Shown here: piece after piece, positions 8,879 to 17,956 of the stretch | Numbering within the stretch: the stretch's first letter is position 1 | How the letters are laid out: every line of letters starts with the position of its first letter | Origin: an uncultured Kiritimatiellota bacterium | GTDB lineage: Bacteria > Verrucomicrobiota > Kiritimatiellia > RFP12 > UBA1067 | Direction of reading: 5' to 3' | Assembly (NCBI GenBank): GCA_934667425.1 | Contig: CAKULV010000016.1 | Coordinates: 1 to 57,115, forward strand | DNA: 57,115 bases | Made by a program: the position numbers and the translations under genes | Notes under the pieces: generated by a model | What the model was told of the DNA's origin: nothing | Database searches by the model: none | The model's input: the letters and a program-made list of their open reading frames with translations, nothing else

Positions 8879-9628
8879 TCACTTCTTGGCGCCCTGGTTC
8901 TTGACCGCGTTGATCTTCGCGGCTATCGCCTCCTGATCGCCAAGGTAGTGGTGCTCGATCGGCTTGAAGTTCTCGTCGAGCGTGTAGACCAGCGGCACGC
9001 CCGTAGGGATGTTGAGACCCACGATATCGGCATCGGAGATGCCGTCGAGGTATTTCACGAGGGCGCGCAGCGAATTGCCGTGGGCCGCGATCACAACCTT
9101 CTTGCCGGCGGCGACATCCTTCTTTATCACGTTCTCCCAGTACGGAACGACGCGGTCGATCGTGATCTTGAGGGACTCGGTGAGCGGGATGTCCTCGGGC
9201 TTCTCGTTGGCGTAGCGGGCTTCCTTGCGCGGATTGCGCGCGTCGTCCTCAGTGAGGGCCGGCGGCGGGACATCGAAGGAACGACGCCACACCTTCACCT
9301 GATCCTCGCCATACTTTGCGGCGGTCTCCGACTTGTTGAGGCCCTGCAGGGCGCCATAGTGGCGCTCGTTGAGGCGCCAGCTCTTCACGACCGGAATCCA
9401 CTCGAGATCCATCTCCTGAAGCACGTGGTTCAATGTATGTATAGCGCGCTTGAGGTAGGAGGTGTAGGCGAGATCGAAGGTGAAGCCCTCCTTCTTGAGG
9501 AGCTGGCCGCCGGCTATCGCCTCCTTGTGCCCTGTCTCTGAAAGGTCAGGATCGCTCCAGCCTGTAAAAAGGTTCTTAAGGTTCCATTCGGATTCGCCGT
9601 GGCGGATGAGAACGACTGTGTAGCTCAT
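8879..9628 (-). CDS. gpmA: 2,3-bisphosphoglycerate-dependent phosphoglycerate mutase
   Basis: 249 residues, the usual size. The catalytic His lies in LIRHGESEWN near residue 10. The substrate-binding run SWRLNERHYGALQGLNK, EDIPLTESL, and the second active-site His in AAHGNSLRALVKYLDG (about residue 185) are all present. It interconverts 3- and 2-phosphoglycerate in glycolysis in the cytoplasm. It has its own promoter and the ribosome site GGAAGAAAG before ATG 9628. The enzyme looks complete. Confidence 0.96.
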   Translation of the reverse strand: MSYTVVLIRHGESEWNLKNLFTGWSDPDLSETGHKEAIAGGQLLKKEGFTFDLAYTSYLKRAIHTLNHVLQEMDLEWIPVVKSWRLNERHYGALQGLNKSETAAKYGEDQVKVWRRSFDVPPPALTEDDARNPRKEARYANEKPEDIPLTESLKITIDRVVPYWENVIKKDVAAGKKVVIAAHGNSLRALVKYLDGISDADIVGLNIPTGVPLVYTLDENFKPIEHHYLGDQEAIAAKINAVKNQGAKK

Positions 9629-9691
9629 GTGCTTTCTTCCTTGCTTTTATGTTCGCCCCGCCCCATAGCAGGGCTTGTAAAAATTGCGCCT

Positions 9692-9720
9692 ATTATAGCA
9701 GACTCCGCCGAGCGGTTCAA
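9692..9720 (-). promoter_or_regulatory. gpmA promoter
   Basis: Minus strand: TTGAAC (9715-9720), 17 bases, TATAAT (9692-9697) with an upstream TG (extended -10). The -35 box contains the stop codon of the NYN-domain gene. The transcript would have a leader of about 60 bases. Confidence 0.7.
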
Positions 9721-10790
9721 GAGCGGTGCGTCTGGAGGACTTCCTCCGGGTGCACTTCGTCCAATACCGTGACGGAGCCATTCTTCTGGGCCGTCAGCAC
9801 CTTCTGGGAAAGCAGGGACGAGACGATGACCTGAACATCGGGCTTCGGCACGTGAAAGCGCTGCGCCAAAACACTGCGGAGGGAACCCAATGTCTTGACG
9901 ACGACACGGCCGTTGCGCAGGTCCGCCGCGAGCGCCGCCGTGACGTCACGCCGGAAGGCCTTCCCTGCGGAGACACTCGCCGAAAGAAGCCCGTCCGCCG
10001 GAATCAGCGTCTCGAACTCGTCCTTGTCGTACCAGACCGAACCGCATGCACCGCAAACGTCAATCTCAATTGTAAGCTTTCCCGATGCGACACGAACGAT
10101 TCCCATCTGACCGCCGCAACTCGGACACGAACACCCCGGTGCCAGTTGGCTGCGGGCATTGGCCAAAATCGCCTTGATGCTTTCCGCGTCGAAAGCCGCC
10201 CGCAACGTACCGACTTTCGTGGACATGCCGCCGCACTGCGCACAGACCAGGCACACCTTACGAGACTTCGTGAACGCCTGTTTAAGCTTGCCGCCGCATC
10301 GTGGGCAGACGGCATCACGTTTCTCCAAAGCGGTCTTTGCCCTTGCCGTCTTCGGCAGGACGATGTACTGCGTACAGGCCGAACGAAAGCTCTCCGGCGC
10401 CTTTTCCGACCCGATGCCGTAGGCCCGCTTGCCCGCCTCGCGGATCTTCGCCGCAAGTGCCGTGTAGTCGCTGTCGTTCGAGACAATGCAGATGCCATCG
10501 CACGGCACACGGTAAAGGCACTCCATCGCGTCAATGACAAGCGCAATGTCGGCCACGTTCTTACCGCTCAAGTTGCTGACCTGCGGCTTCGAGACAATGC
10601 CATATTCATGCTGGGCGTTTTGCCAGCCGCCGTTGCCCATAAAACGTTGCGGCGTGCCATAGGCACGACGCAGAATCGGGTCACCCAGCCGACACGCGAT
10701 ACGGAAGACATCACCCGCAGACGACGGGCCGATGTTGTCGGCATCAATCAAGACCGCCACACGCGGTCGCGTTCTCAACTCGTTTTCCAT
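9717..10790 (-). CDS. NYN/PIN-like ribonuclease-type protein with zinc ribbons and a C-terminal helical domain
   Basis: 357 residues. The N-terminal 150 match the NYN (LabA/DUF88-like) nuclease fold: VAVLIDADNIG with acidic residues near 16 and 18, VADIALVIDAMECL, and the IVSNDSDYTALAAKIREAGK block with the remaining acidic residues. A cysteine-rich middle follows (CPRCGG, CAQCGG, CPSCGG, CGACGSVWYDKDEF), which would hold two zinc ribbons. The C-terminal 90 residues (VTAALAADLRNGRVVV to the end) look like a small helical nucleic-acid-binding domain. NYN proteins are single-strand RNases in RNA decay; the RNA target here is unknown. The gene stands alone, and its -10 box is only six bases before the ATG, so the transcript may be leaderless. 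Confidence 0.85.
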   Translation of the reverse strand: MENELRTRPRVAVLIDADNIGPSSAGDVFRIACRLGDPILRRAYGTPQRFMGNGGWQNAQHEYGIVSKPQVSNLSGKNVADIALVIDAMECLYRVPCDGICIVSNDSDYTALAAKIREAGKRAYGIGSEKAPESFRSACTQYIVLPKTARAKTALEKRDAVCPRCGGKLKQAFTKSRKVCLVCAQCGGMSTKVGTLRAAFDAESIKAILANARSQLAPGCSCPSCGGQMGIVRVASGKLTIEIDVCGACGSVWYDKDEFETLIPADGLLSASVSAGKAFRRDVTAALAADLRNGRVVVKTLGSLRSVLAQRFHVPKPDVQVIVSSLLSQKVLTAQKNGSVTVLDEVHPEEVLQTHRS

Positions 10791-10796
10791 GCCTGT

Positions 10797-10805
10797 AGTA
10801 TATCA
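10797..10805 (-). promoter_or_regulatory. Extended -10 promoter six bases before the NYN gene start
   Basis: Minus strand: TGATATACT, six bases, then ATG. No convincing -35 box. The predicted transcription start coincides with the start codon. Confidence 0.5.
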
Positions 10806-10891
10806 TTTTTGGGCTCCCTTGATGGCGGCATGGTGGCGTCCCCAGTTTCGAAAATGAAAATTCCATTTCACTTTCCGAGGCAAAACAGCGG

Positions 10892-10918
10892 CCGCACCCT
10901 TGGTTCTATTGGGTGCGG
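10892..10918 (-). terminator. Hairpin terminator candidate overlapping the DUF4838 stop codon
   Basis: A perfect 8-bp stem (CCGCACCC 10911-10918 on the minus strand pairing with GGGTGCGG at 10892-10899) with an 11-base loop. The first arm lies within the last codons of the DUF4838 gene. It is followed by CCGCTGTTTTG, a weak T-run. The stretch from 10806 to 10891 holds no gene. Confidence 0.5.
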
Positions 10919-13338
10919 TCGTTTCCAAGGGTTAGAGAACTTGTGATATTTGAAACCTCTTCGAGAACCACATCACAAAACCACGCCTCGCCACGGCAAT
11001 GCCACAGGCGAAAGGCAAGGGTGGGATCCGTCAGGACGTCGCCCGTCTCGAACTGGACACTCCGCTTAAGCCAGTCGGTCGTATCAAGCTTAAGCCCCGA
11101 CACTGGAAATGTCTTCCTGCTCGCCGCGTCAGGCCCGAACTTGACGAGAGCGTATGCCTCGTGGCTTTTCTGCGTCGGGAGAACGCCCTTCAGCCTCACA
11201 AGCCAGGAGAGTCGATAGCGCGTCCTTGGCCTGAGCGCCAGGCCGCACTGCACGCGCACGTCGTCCGTCCCCTTCGCCGGGACGAGACGGATCCGGCGGC
11301 CGCCATCAAGCGTCTCGAGCGTCGCATTCTCCTGTCCTTCGGAGAGCCTCCACGCCGTCAGGCGGACAATGCCCGTACGCGCCTCAAGCCCCTTCCTCCA
11401 TGCGTCGACATCGTAGGCCGCACGGACATCTGCCGTATTCCAGGCCAGCGGCTCTTCTATCTTTCCGGCGGACCGGCCGTTGTGCCGGAGCAGGTCGCGG
11501 CTCGCGTAGCCGAACAGGCGCAGTTCCGGCCAGGTGTCGAAGATGCGTACATGGCCGGTCTTCGGGTCGCACAGACGATCAAGAAAGGCATTTCGCCCGT
11601 CGATGGCGTCAAGGAGCGGCCGGACGGTGTCCCGGCACGGATTTCCCCTGAACATCCCATAGCGCCGGATGACCTCCATCAGGCGTACGAGATAATCGTA
11701 CTCGAGGCGAACGAGCTTCAGCCTGCGCCTGTGCCGTTCGCCTAATCCTGCCGTCGTTTCGGCCGTCGCCAGCAGCATGCCCATCTCGCGAAGGACGTCG
11801 TCAGTCCACATCCGCGACAGCATCGCCAGGTTCGCCTCCTTTGCGAACGTCGCCATGAACCCGTCTCCGCCCGAAAGGTCGATGGACGCCTCGGCTACGG
11901 GGCGGATTCTGTCCAGCCTAATATCGTAGGCGGAATAAAAGCGCAGCATCGTCTTCGCCGCCGTGCCAAATGCCGCCGTGCAGAACTCACGGACCGTCGC
12001 CGCGACATCCGCCCCAGGGTCGCGCAGCATGCGGTTGAACACGTAATATCCGGGGCCCTCCAGCCCCCAAAGCTCCCCGTAGCCGCATCGGTATATGCCG
12101 TGGACGCCATGACTCATGTACATCCTGGCCGTTTCGGCGAGTTCACGGAAGGAGTGCCGCGGCGTGTAGCCGACAAGCTTGTAGTTGCCCCACAGGTAGA
12201 TGTAGGCCGTCAAGCCATGCGGCACCCTGAAGTCACGCCACCGGCCGAGCGTCTCCGCCGTCGTCTCGCAGACCTCAATCATCACGTTAGGCGGGAACGT
12301 CTTAAAGTCACGTGGCGGGTGGCGTGTCGGGCCGTAGCTGAGGATGTGGACGATCTTGCCCGGTCGAAGTTTCTCCACGCGCTCGGCGACATGTCTGTGA
12401 AAGAGCCAAAGCTGCTCGGAATGATGGACCCCTGCATTCCCCCTGAGTCCTCCGTAGTCCTGACACTTTTCACATTCGCAATAAAGAGCGCTGTCGCTCG
12501 GTGCAAGCTGACAGGAGTCCGCACCGGCGTCGTAGTGGCGAAGCATCTCGGAGACGATCAGATCCTCTACCTCCGGGTTGGTGAAGCAGAGCGGCGCGAA
12601 GTTGTTCTTGGCCCACGGCCATTCGCAATAGCGCTTGCCTTTGATGAGGCCGAAATACTCCGGGTGGCTTTTCGCGTACCTCTCCATGGGGCAGGCCACA
12701 GGATAGAGATGTCCGCCGAAGGTCTTGTACGCCCCGGCCCCAAGGCACTGGTTCGCGATGGACGACAGCATGCCCTGATTGCCGCCCGCGCCAAACGAGA
12801 TCGCTGGGCGCTCGACGCTCGCAAGGCCCGCAGGCACCTCAACGGCCCTGTCGGCGGGCACTTCCATGCCCGTGACGCCGGGCATGACGAAACGGACGCC
12901 CATCCGGTCTTCCATGAAACGCGTCAACGCACGGATCGACGGCAGCACGCAATGCGCCCAACCGACGCTCCTGCGGTCCCGCTGGCCGCAGCGATCCTCG
13001 TTCCCATAGAGATATAGGCTGCCGTTCCGTTCGGCATAAACGTTGTCCCAGCCTCTTAGCGACGCGGTCTCCAACCCTGCCCGCCGAGCGAACGAAGAGC
13101 CGATATAGACCGCCTTCCCCATAACTGGATCGCTCGACTCGACTATGTCGAGCGCATGGCCCGTCTCATCCCGCAGCGCATGCTGGAGCTCGTCCGCACT
13201 TTGGCGCAATGCCGACCACACGGATGAGTCCGCCGTCTTCACCGGTACCACGATGCGCCATCCAGCGTCAAGCGTTCCGGCGGATGCCGCCGCGCCGACA
13301 AGCGTCAACGCACCCAAGATCCAAGGCAATCCTCTCAT
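10906..13338 (-). CDS. Secreted DUF4838 protein (alpha-glucuronidase-like)
   Basis: An exported 810-residue protein. The signal peptide MRGLPWILGALTLVGAAASA starts at ATG 13338, preceded by GGGGAAGGGG; the in-frame ATG upstream (13398) lies inside the previous gene and is rejected. An N-terminal GH67/GH20-like alpha+beta domain (ADELQHALRDETG, AVYIGSSFARRAG) leads into the DUF4838 barrel, marked by SHPEYFGLIKGKRY, LAPSDSALYCECEKCQ, TAYIYLWGNYK and GIYRCGYGELWGLEGPGYYV. DUF4838 resembles alpha-glucuronidase and hexosaminidase barrels, but substrates are largely undefined; action on a uronosyl or hexosaminyl glycan is inferred. The C-terminal 150 residues form a beta-sandwich that may bind carbohydrate. 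It is the last gene of a four-gene cluster and is paralogous to the gene at 17957. Confidence 0.85.
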   Translation of the reverse strand: MRGLPWILGALTLVGAAASAGTLDAGWRIVVPVKTADSSVWSALRQSADELQHALRDETGHALDIVESSDPVMGKAVYIGSSFARRAGLETASLRGWDNVYAERNGSLYLYGNEDRCGQRDRRSVGWAHCVLPSIRALTRFMEDRMGVRFVMPGVTGMEVPADRAVEVPAGLASVERPAISFGAGGNQGMLSSIANQCLGAGAYKTFGGHLYPVACPMERYAKSHPEYFGLIKGKRYCEWPWAKNNFAPLCFTNPEVEDLIVSEMLRHYDAGADSCQLAPSDSALYCECEKCQDYGGLRGNAGVHHSEQLWLFHRHVAERVEKLRPGKIVHILSYGPTRHPPRDFKTFPPNVMIEVCETTAETLGRWRDFRVPHGLTAYIYLWGNYKLVGYTPRHSFRELAETARMYMSHGVHGIYRCGYGELWGLEGPGYYVFNRMLRDPGADVAATVREFCTAAFGTAAKTMLRFYSAYDIRLDRIRPVAEASIDLSGGDGFMATFAKEANLAMLSRMWTDDVLREMGMLLATAETTAGLGERHRRRLKLVRLEYDYLVRLMEVIRRYGMFRGNPCRDTVRPLLDAIDGRNAFLDRLCDPKTGHVRIFDTWPELRLFGYASRDLLRHNGRSAGKIEEPLAWNTADVRAAYDVDAWRKGLEARTGIVRLTAWRLSEGQENATLETLDGGRRIRLVPAKGTDDVRVQCGLALRPRTRYRLSWLVRLKGVLPTQKSHEAYALVKFGPDAASRKTFPVSGLKLDTTDWLKRSVQFETGDVLTDPTLAFRLWHCRGEAWFCDVVLEEVSNITSSLTLGNDRTQ

Positions 13339-13352
13339 CGCCCCTTCCCCAA

Positions 13353-16300
13353 CTACCGAACAATCATAACGGTGCCGCCCAAGCGAACGCTCAGGCATCC
13401 CTTGCCGACGAAATGCCTCGCGAGCGACTTGTTCGATGCACTGCTCTCAAGAGAGCCGTAGACCTCAGGCGTCATCTTCCTCCCTTCGTGATAGAGCGCG
13501 TTCACCATCTGTGACACGCCCTCCGGGATCGACAGCACACCATCGTCAGCGAGTCGCAGAACCGCCCGGCGCTTATCGAACGTCCGCGACTGGGCGATCT
13601 CAAGGCGTCCCGCTCCCCGCACCGTGACGTTCGTGCCGTTGAGCCAGGACGAACCCGCGTCGAACGCGAGCGTCCCCGAATCGACGGAAATGTCGCCTAC
13701 GCTCGTCGATACGACGTTCGTGAGACCGAAAAAGCTGCCGGACGGACCGCAAGCGCGCAGGGAGAGCGCACCTTCGACTTTCTGCCGGATCATGCCGTCT
13801 GCGACCTGAAGCTCGCTGCCCAGTCGCCCCGTCATCACTGTCTCGGCAACGCATCGCTCCTGCTTTGTCGTATTCACCTTCGGCCAGTATTGCTTCGTCG
13901 ATCCGAAATCGACGCGTCCGCAATGCCCGATCAGGATGTACTCCATGTTAGTGATGGCATGGTCAGCCGCCAGCTCAAGGGCTGAGTGTAGCTTGCCGTA
14001 TCCGTCATCCAGCGAAAGAAAGCGTCCGTTAAGGCTGGAAGCGCTCGCCGCAAGGCGCAGCGTGACTCCGCCCCAGACGGAAAGGGCGCTCGATTTAATG
14101 CTTCCGAACGCCGCCGAGAACGTAACGTGCGCACGTGCCACCTGTGGATGGCCCGAAGCCATGTCGTCAGTGCCGAGGGTCAAGCCTCCGTCGAAATTCA
14201 CGGGACCGGCGAACTCCAGCGAGGATCCATCCTTCATTGGAATGGTCGAAGGCACGTACAGGAACACCCCCGACAGGAATCGGTTGGTCGTGTTCGTCCC
14301 GATGGCGAGCCAGCTCCCGCGGAAGTCGGTGTTCTGCACTTGGCGGCCACGCGCGTAAAACGGCTTCCCGACAGTCGCGCCATCGAGGACCACATGGCTG
14401 CCATCCTTTTCGCAATAGGCGCAAAGCCCATTTGCGGGCGCAGTGACAAATGGATCGACGGACGGGCCGCACGACTGTTCCACCGCTCCGGAAATCTTCA
14501 GCCTGCCCGAATTGAGCCTCAGCCCGCCGTCAAGGCGCGCACCGCCACGCAGGGATAGGGTTGCGCCGCTCGGCATGTCAAGCACCCAGTCGTCGTCCGT
14601 CAAGGCCTCAAGCCGGGGTTCAATCCCGTAGTGATGCGCGCCACCCCTTACCGCCACCCCTTTGGCCCCGACACGAACTGGGTAATCTCCGCCCGCCGCC
14701 AGCGTAAAGTCAGTCGGCGCGTCAAGGACGATCCCCGCGACACCAAGCGGACGGTCTACAAGGGCCGACGCCCCACCGGAGGCGAACGTCGCGACGAGCG
14801 AAAAGAAATCGAGGTCGGGCAACTGCGGACTCGTGCTCCAGTTCGCGGCGGAGCCCACGGACGCCGATGTGCCGCCGGCGCCCGTCCACGTCGCCGACGT
14901 CTCTTCCTTCGGCAAAGCGAACACCGTCCCGGACTTGACCTGCGCAAAACCGGACGCCGCAGCATAGCGCCCGGCCGGCATGACCGTGACCTGCCCGTCG
15001 GAGTCTACGACCGAGAGCGTGTTGACGCGCAACTCGGAGCCTTCGGGGAGGTGGAGTTCCGCAACTGGGCCAAGGATTACGTCGATCGCGTCCTGCGCAA
15101 ATGGCATGAGTTCATTCGCCTGGCACGAGAAGACTCCGTAGACTGTCAGTGTCCGGCAGGCCGCGAACGCCTGCGCCTGATCCGTCTCGCATTCCAGCCG
15201 CCCTCCCTCGCCGACGTAAACGGACGGCACATTGGCGAACGCATCACGCCCAACCATGCGAAAGACTCCGTTCGAGATGATCAGGTCGGCAGAGGTCGTA
15301 TTGAGGCGGTTCGTCTGCACGAGCACATACCCCGGGTCGGCATCTAGCACAAGCCCCGCCTTGTCCGCGAAGCCGTGATACAGAAGATCGGTCTGCCCTG
15401 ACTCACGGCCGGCAATCGTCATGTAGGCGGTCCGATCCGAGCAGATGACCGTCCAGTTTCTCTCGTCGGCATGCTCGTGCATCGGCAATACAGCCTCGTA
15501 ACCAACGGCCCTTAGGGTCTGGTTCCAGCCATTGAGGTCCAGGCTGAGTCTGAATTTGTCGGCCGTATAGCAATACGGCTTCCAGTAAAAGCCAGCAAGG
15601 GCGTTTTCGGCGCCGCAGCGGATGTAGCCGTTGTACGTGAGGACGCATTCCCCGTCGCCCAGGTTGTTTCCTGTGGCATTGAGCCATACCGTGCCGCCGG
15701 CGCTAGCGGCAGCGGACAGCGAACAGTTCGGCGCGGAAATCCTGCCGTCAAACGACATCGTCCCGTACGTGACAAGGCGGAACTGAACTGACGGCGAGAA
15801 GTCTATCGGTTGCGAGAAGCGCACATTTCCCGAGAACAGGTCGGCATTCCCTGTCGCCGTCCGCCCCTGTCCGCCGACGGCAAATTCTCCGGAGGCATCC
15901 TCGCGGCTACGAATGCGGCCGGCCAGCGTGCAGCTCTCCCCGAACGCCAGGTCGCCTTCCACGGCGGAGCGCCTGACACCCGAGACGAACCAGAAATCGT
16001 TGGTAAACGTCGCGTCCGCCACGTTCAGGAGCACCTGGCGAAACTGCGTCCCACGGTAAGTGACCGATCCACACCCCAGCGCCTCGGCATGATTGACGAT
16101 TACGTGTCCCTCCTCGACCGTGAGACCTCCCGTAAACGAATTGGCGGCGTTCAGGACGAGCCGGCCAGCGCCGCGTTTCACAACGGCGACAGGGATGCCG
16201 CCGTCGTCAATGCCCACATCAACGGTGACGGTAGCATCCTCCGTCGTGACGTCGAAGACGCCGTCCGTCGGCAAGTCTGCGGCGGACGAAATCACTACGC

Positions 16301-16385
16301 TCTCGCCGTAGTCCGTCGCCCGCGCGGACCCGGCGAGCGCAATCCCAATGACGCACAGCACCACATTCGGTAGTTTTGCTTTCAC
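13353..16385 (-). CDS. Large exoprotein with autotransporter-type beta-strand repeats and a C-terminal GGTVMIVR tail
   Basis: 1,010 residues, starting at GTG 16385 behind AAAGGAGGGGAAGC. The signal peptide VVLCVIGIALAGSARA is followed by a long beta-rich protein built from strand repeats of the autotransporter-associated kind, for example RLVLNAANSFTGGLTVEEGH near residue 70. No catalytic motif was found. It lacks a recognisable autotransporter barrel; instead it ends KGCLSVRLGGTVMIVR, a short tail also seen on the exoproteins at 33974 and 53531. It probably forms a surface or extracellular fibre or scaffold, possibly holding glycan or enzymes; this is inference. It sits between DUF4091 and DUF4838 enzymes, 46 bases after the former and 14 bases before the latter. 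Confidence 0.82.
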   Translation of the reverse strand: MKAKLPNVVLCVIGIALAGSARATDYGESVVISSAADLPTDGVFDVTTEDATVTVDVGIDDGGIPVAVVKRGAGRLVLNAANSFTGGLTVEEGHVIVNHAEALGCGSVTYRGTQFRQVLLNVADATFTNDFWFVSGVRRSAVEGDLAFGESCTLAGRIRSREDASGEFAVGGQGRTATGNADLFSGNVRFSQPIDFSPSVQFRLVTYGTMSFDGRISAPNCSLSAAASAGGTVWLNATGNNLGDGECVLTYNGYIRCGAENALAGFYWKPYCYTADKFRLSLDLNGWNQTLRAVGYEAVLPMHEHADERNWTVICSDRTAYMTIAGRESGQTDLLYHGFADKAGLVLDADPGYVLVQTNRLNTTSADLIISNGVFRMVGRDAFANVPSVYVGEGGRLECETDQAQAFAACRTLTVYGVFSCQANELMPFAQDAIDVILGPVAELHLPEGSELRVNTLSVVDSDGQVTVMPAGRYAAASGFAQVKSGTVFALPKEETSATWTGAGGTSASVGSAANWSTSPQLPDLDFFSLVATFASGGASALVDRPLGVAGIVLDAPTDFTLAAGGDYPVRVGAKGVAVRGGAHHYGIEPRLEALTDDDWVLDMPSGATLSLRGGARLDGGLRLNSGRLKISGAVEQSCGPSVDPFVTAPANGLCAYCEKDGSHVVLDGATVGKPFYARGRQVQNTDFRGSWLAIGTNTTNRFLSGVFLYVPSTIPMKDGSSLEFAGPVNFDGGLTLGTDDMASGHPQVARAHVTFSAAFGSIKSSALSVWGGVTLRLAASASSLNGRFLSLDDGYGKLHSALELAADHAITNMEYILIGHCGRVDFGSTKQYWPKVNTTKQERCVAETVMTGRLGSELQVADGMIRQKVEGALSLRACGPSGSFFGLTNVVSTSVGDISVDSGTLAFDAGSSWLNGTNVTVRGAGRLEIAQSRTFDKRRAVLRLADDGVLSIPEGVSQMVNALYHEGRKMTPEVYGSLESSASNKSLARHFVGKGCLSVRLGGTVMIVR

Positions 16386-16430
16386 GCTTCCCCTCCTTTT
16401 CGTTTCGTTGAATCGTCTTGAGCCGGACCG

Positions 16431-17936
16431 TCACCTGTTCAGGATCGCCTCGGCATCGACACGGATCTGTCGGAAATCCAGCTTCCCGCCCATCGCAGCC
16501 TTGACGTCGAACATCCTGTCCAGCTCCGTCAATCGTTCAGTCTCGGTTCCAGATGCCTTGAGAATGTGGTACTTCTCGGCCGCCGCGATGCCGGCCCTGA
16601 GCTGCAAAAAGCGCCATGACGGCTCGCCATCGGGATAGCAGAGGTAGACGTCGCCAGAGCGCCAGTAGCCATATGAGCCGTCCTTAGTCGGGTTCGAGCC
16701 CCAGCTGTTCCACGCCCAGCGGAGAAAGCCGTCGAGCCCGGACGTCGCCGGATAGAGGCCGAGCCAGTACGCCTCGCCCGCGTTGGCCGACAGGAAGGTG
16801 TTGGGCTTGGCCGGGCCGCAGCAGACGTAACAGGTCGTGACAAGCCCCTGCCTCCGCCGTTGCCGCGCCAGTTCGCAGAACGCGGGCGTCACCTTCGAGA
16901 GGCCCGAGCAGTAATTATCGAAGCCGATTGACGAGACCTCCTCCGGCGAGAGGTCGCCGGGCATCGAGACCTTAAGGCCCGGCGCGACAGCACGCACGAG
17001 ACTGACAATCCTGCGCACGTCCTCGGGACGGCGCTCGTCCATCGCGATGAACGTCCGCCCGAGCCAGCGCTTCTCCTTCAGGTGCTTCGCGAAGTCAATC
17101 AGAAAGGAGGTCCAGTACTCCCGGAAGAAGTCCGATCCTGGCGGTGCGGCCGCGCGTGACACCTTGCCGTCGGGATCGATCCAGTCTACGAGATCGCCCC
17201 ATGGGCACATCGTGTAGCAGGCGATGTCAGGGCCGATGCCGCACGATTCCGCGAACGCAACGTATTCGTCAAAGACCGAATAGTCGTAGGACCACGAGCC
17301 GTCCGCCGCGCGGTGCTTGGCGATCATCGCGTGATAGGCGTCGTAGCACTGGTGGTTCCAGGGCTCTTCGAGCAACGTTGCGGTGATGCACTTCTGTCCG
17401 GCCGTCGCAAGAAGCTCATACACAGGTCGCATCGCATCGTAATGGGCCTTCGAGAACGGCTCTACGCCCTTCACTCGGGCGACCGCCCATGGATGCTGCC
17501 AGAGGTCGAGGTAGTACTTCCATTCGCGCGGCGGCGGCAAGACACGGTCGGAAACCGTAAGGCGGATGTCGTCGAAGTCGTATACGCCCGCGCGAGCCTC
17601 CGGATCGACGGATATCTCCAGCACGCGCGGTCCATCACCATTCCCGCCCCAGACGACGCGGTCGGCCACCCATCCGTAGTGCATATAGGCCTCGTCCTCA
17701 ATGCCTGCAGCGTCCGTCCGGTAGCGAACCGGCTCGACGCGCCCTTCGCGCAGGGTCAGACCCGGCGGCGGCGTGCGCCTGACGTCAAAGTCTCGCAGGC
17801 GCACGACTATCGTCTCGCCACGCCAAGCCGAGCATTTCACCTTCACGACGGCCGGAAGCTCCGTCGCCGCCAAGATGGCCGCAACGGCAACAGTCGCTGA
17901 CGAGGGCATCAAGCGGTCAATCATCGTACGCTTCAT
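16431..17936 (-). CDS. Secreted DUF4091 / GH123-like glycosidase
   Basis: An exported 501-residue protein. Start set at ATG 17936, just after the preceding gene's stop at 17957; the frame is open further upstream but overlaps that gene and reads as non-coding. The signal segment SSATVAVAAILAATELPAV is followed by a short beta domain and a TIM barrel with WKYYLDLWQHPWAVARVKGV, ATLLEEPWNHQCYD, ACYTMCPWGDLVDWID and the adjacent acidic pair in FIAMDERRPED. GH123 enzymes use an Asp-Glu pair at this position for substrate-assisted cleavage of beta-N-acetylgalactosaminides. The paralogue at 43860 has a longer N-terminal domain. The exact substrate is not known. Confidence 0.85.
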   Translation of the reverse strand: MKRTMIDRLMPSSATVAVAAILAATELPAVVKVKCSAWRGETIVVRLRDFDVRRTPPPGLTLREGRVEPVRYRTDAAGIEDEAYMHYGWVADRVVWGGNGDGPRVLEISVDPEARAGVYDFDDIRLTVSDRVLPPPREWKYYLDLWQHPWAVARVKGVEPFSKAHYDAMRPVYELLATAGQKCITATLLEEPWNHQCYDAYHAMIAKHRAADGSWSYDYSVFDEYVAFAESCGIGPDIACYTMCPWGDLVDWIDPDGKVSRAAAPPGSDFFREYWTSFLIDFAKHLKEKRWLGRTFIAMDERRPEDVRRIVSLVRAVAPGLKVSMPGDLSPEEVSSIGFDNYCSGLSKVTPAFCELARQRRRQGLVTTCYVCCGPAKPNTFLSANAGEAYWLGLYPATSGLDGFLRWAWNSWGSNPTKDGSYGYWRSGDVYLCYPDGEPSWRFLQLRAGIAAAEKYHILKASGTETERLTELDRMFDVKAAMGGKLDFRQIRVDAEAILNR

Positions 17937-17956
17937 TGTGCGCTCCCCTTTCCGTT

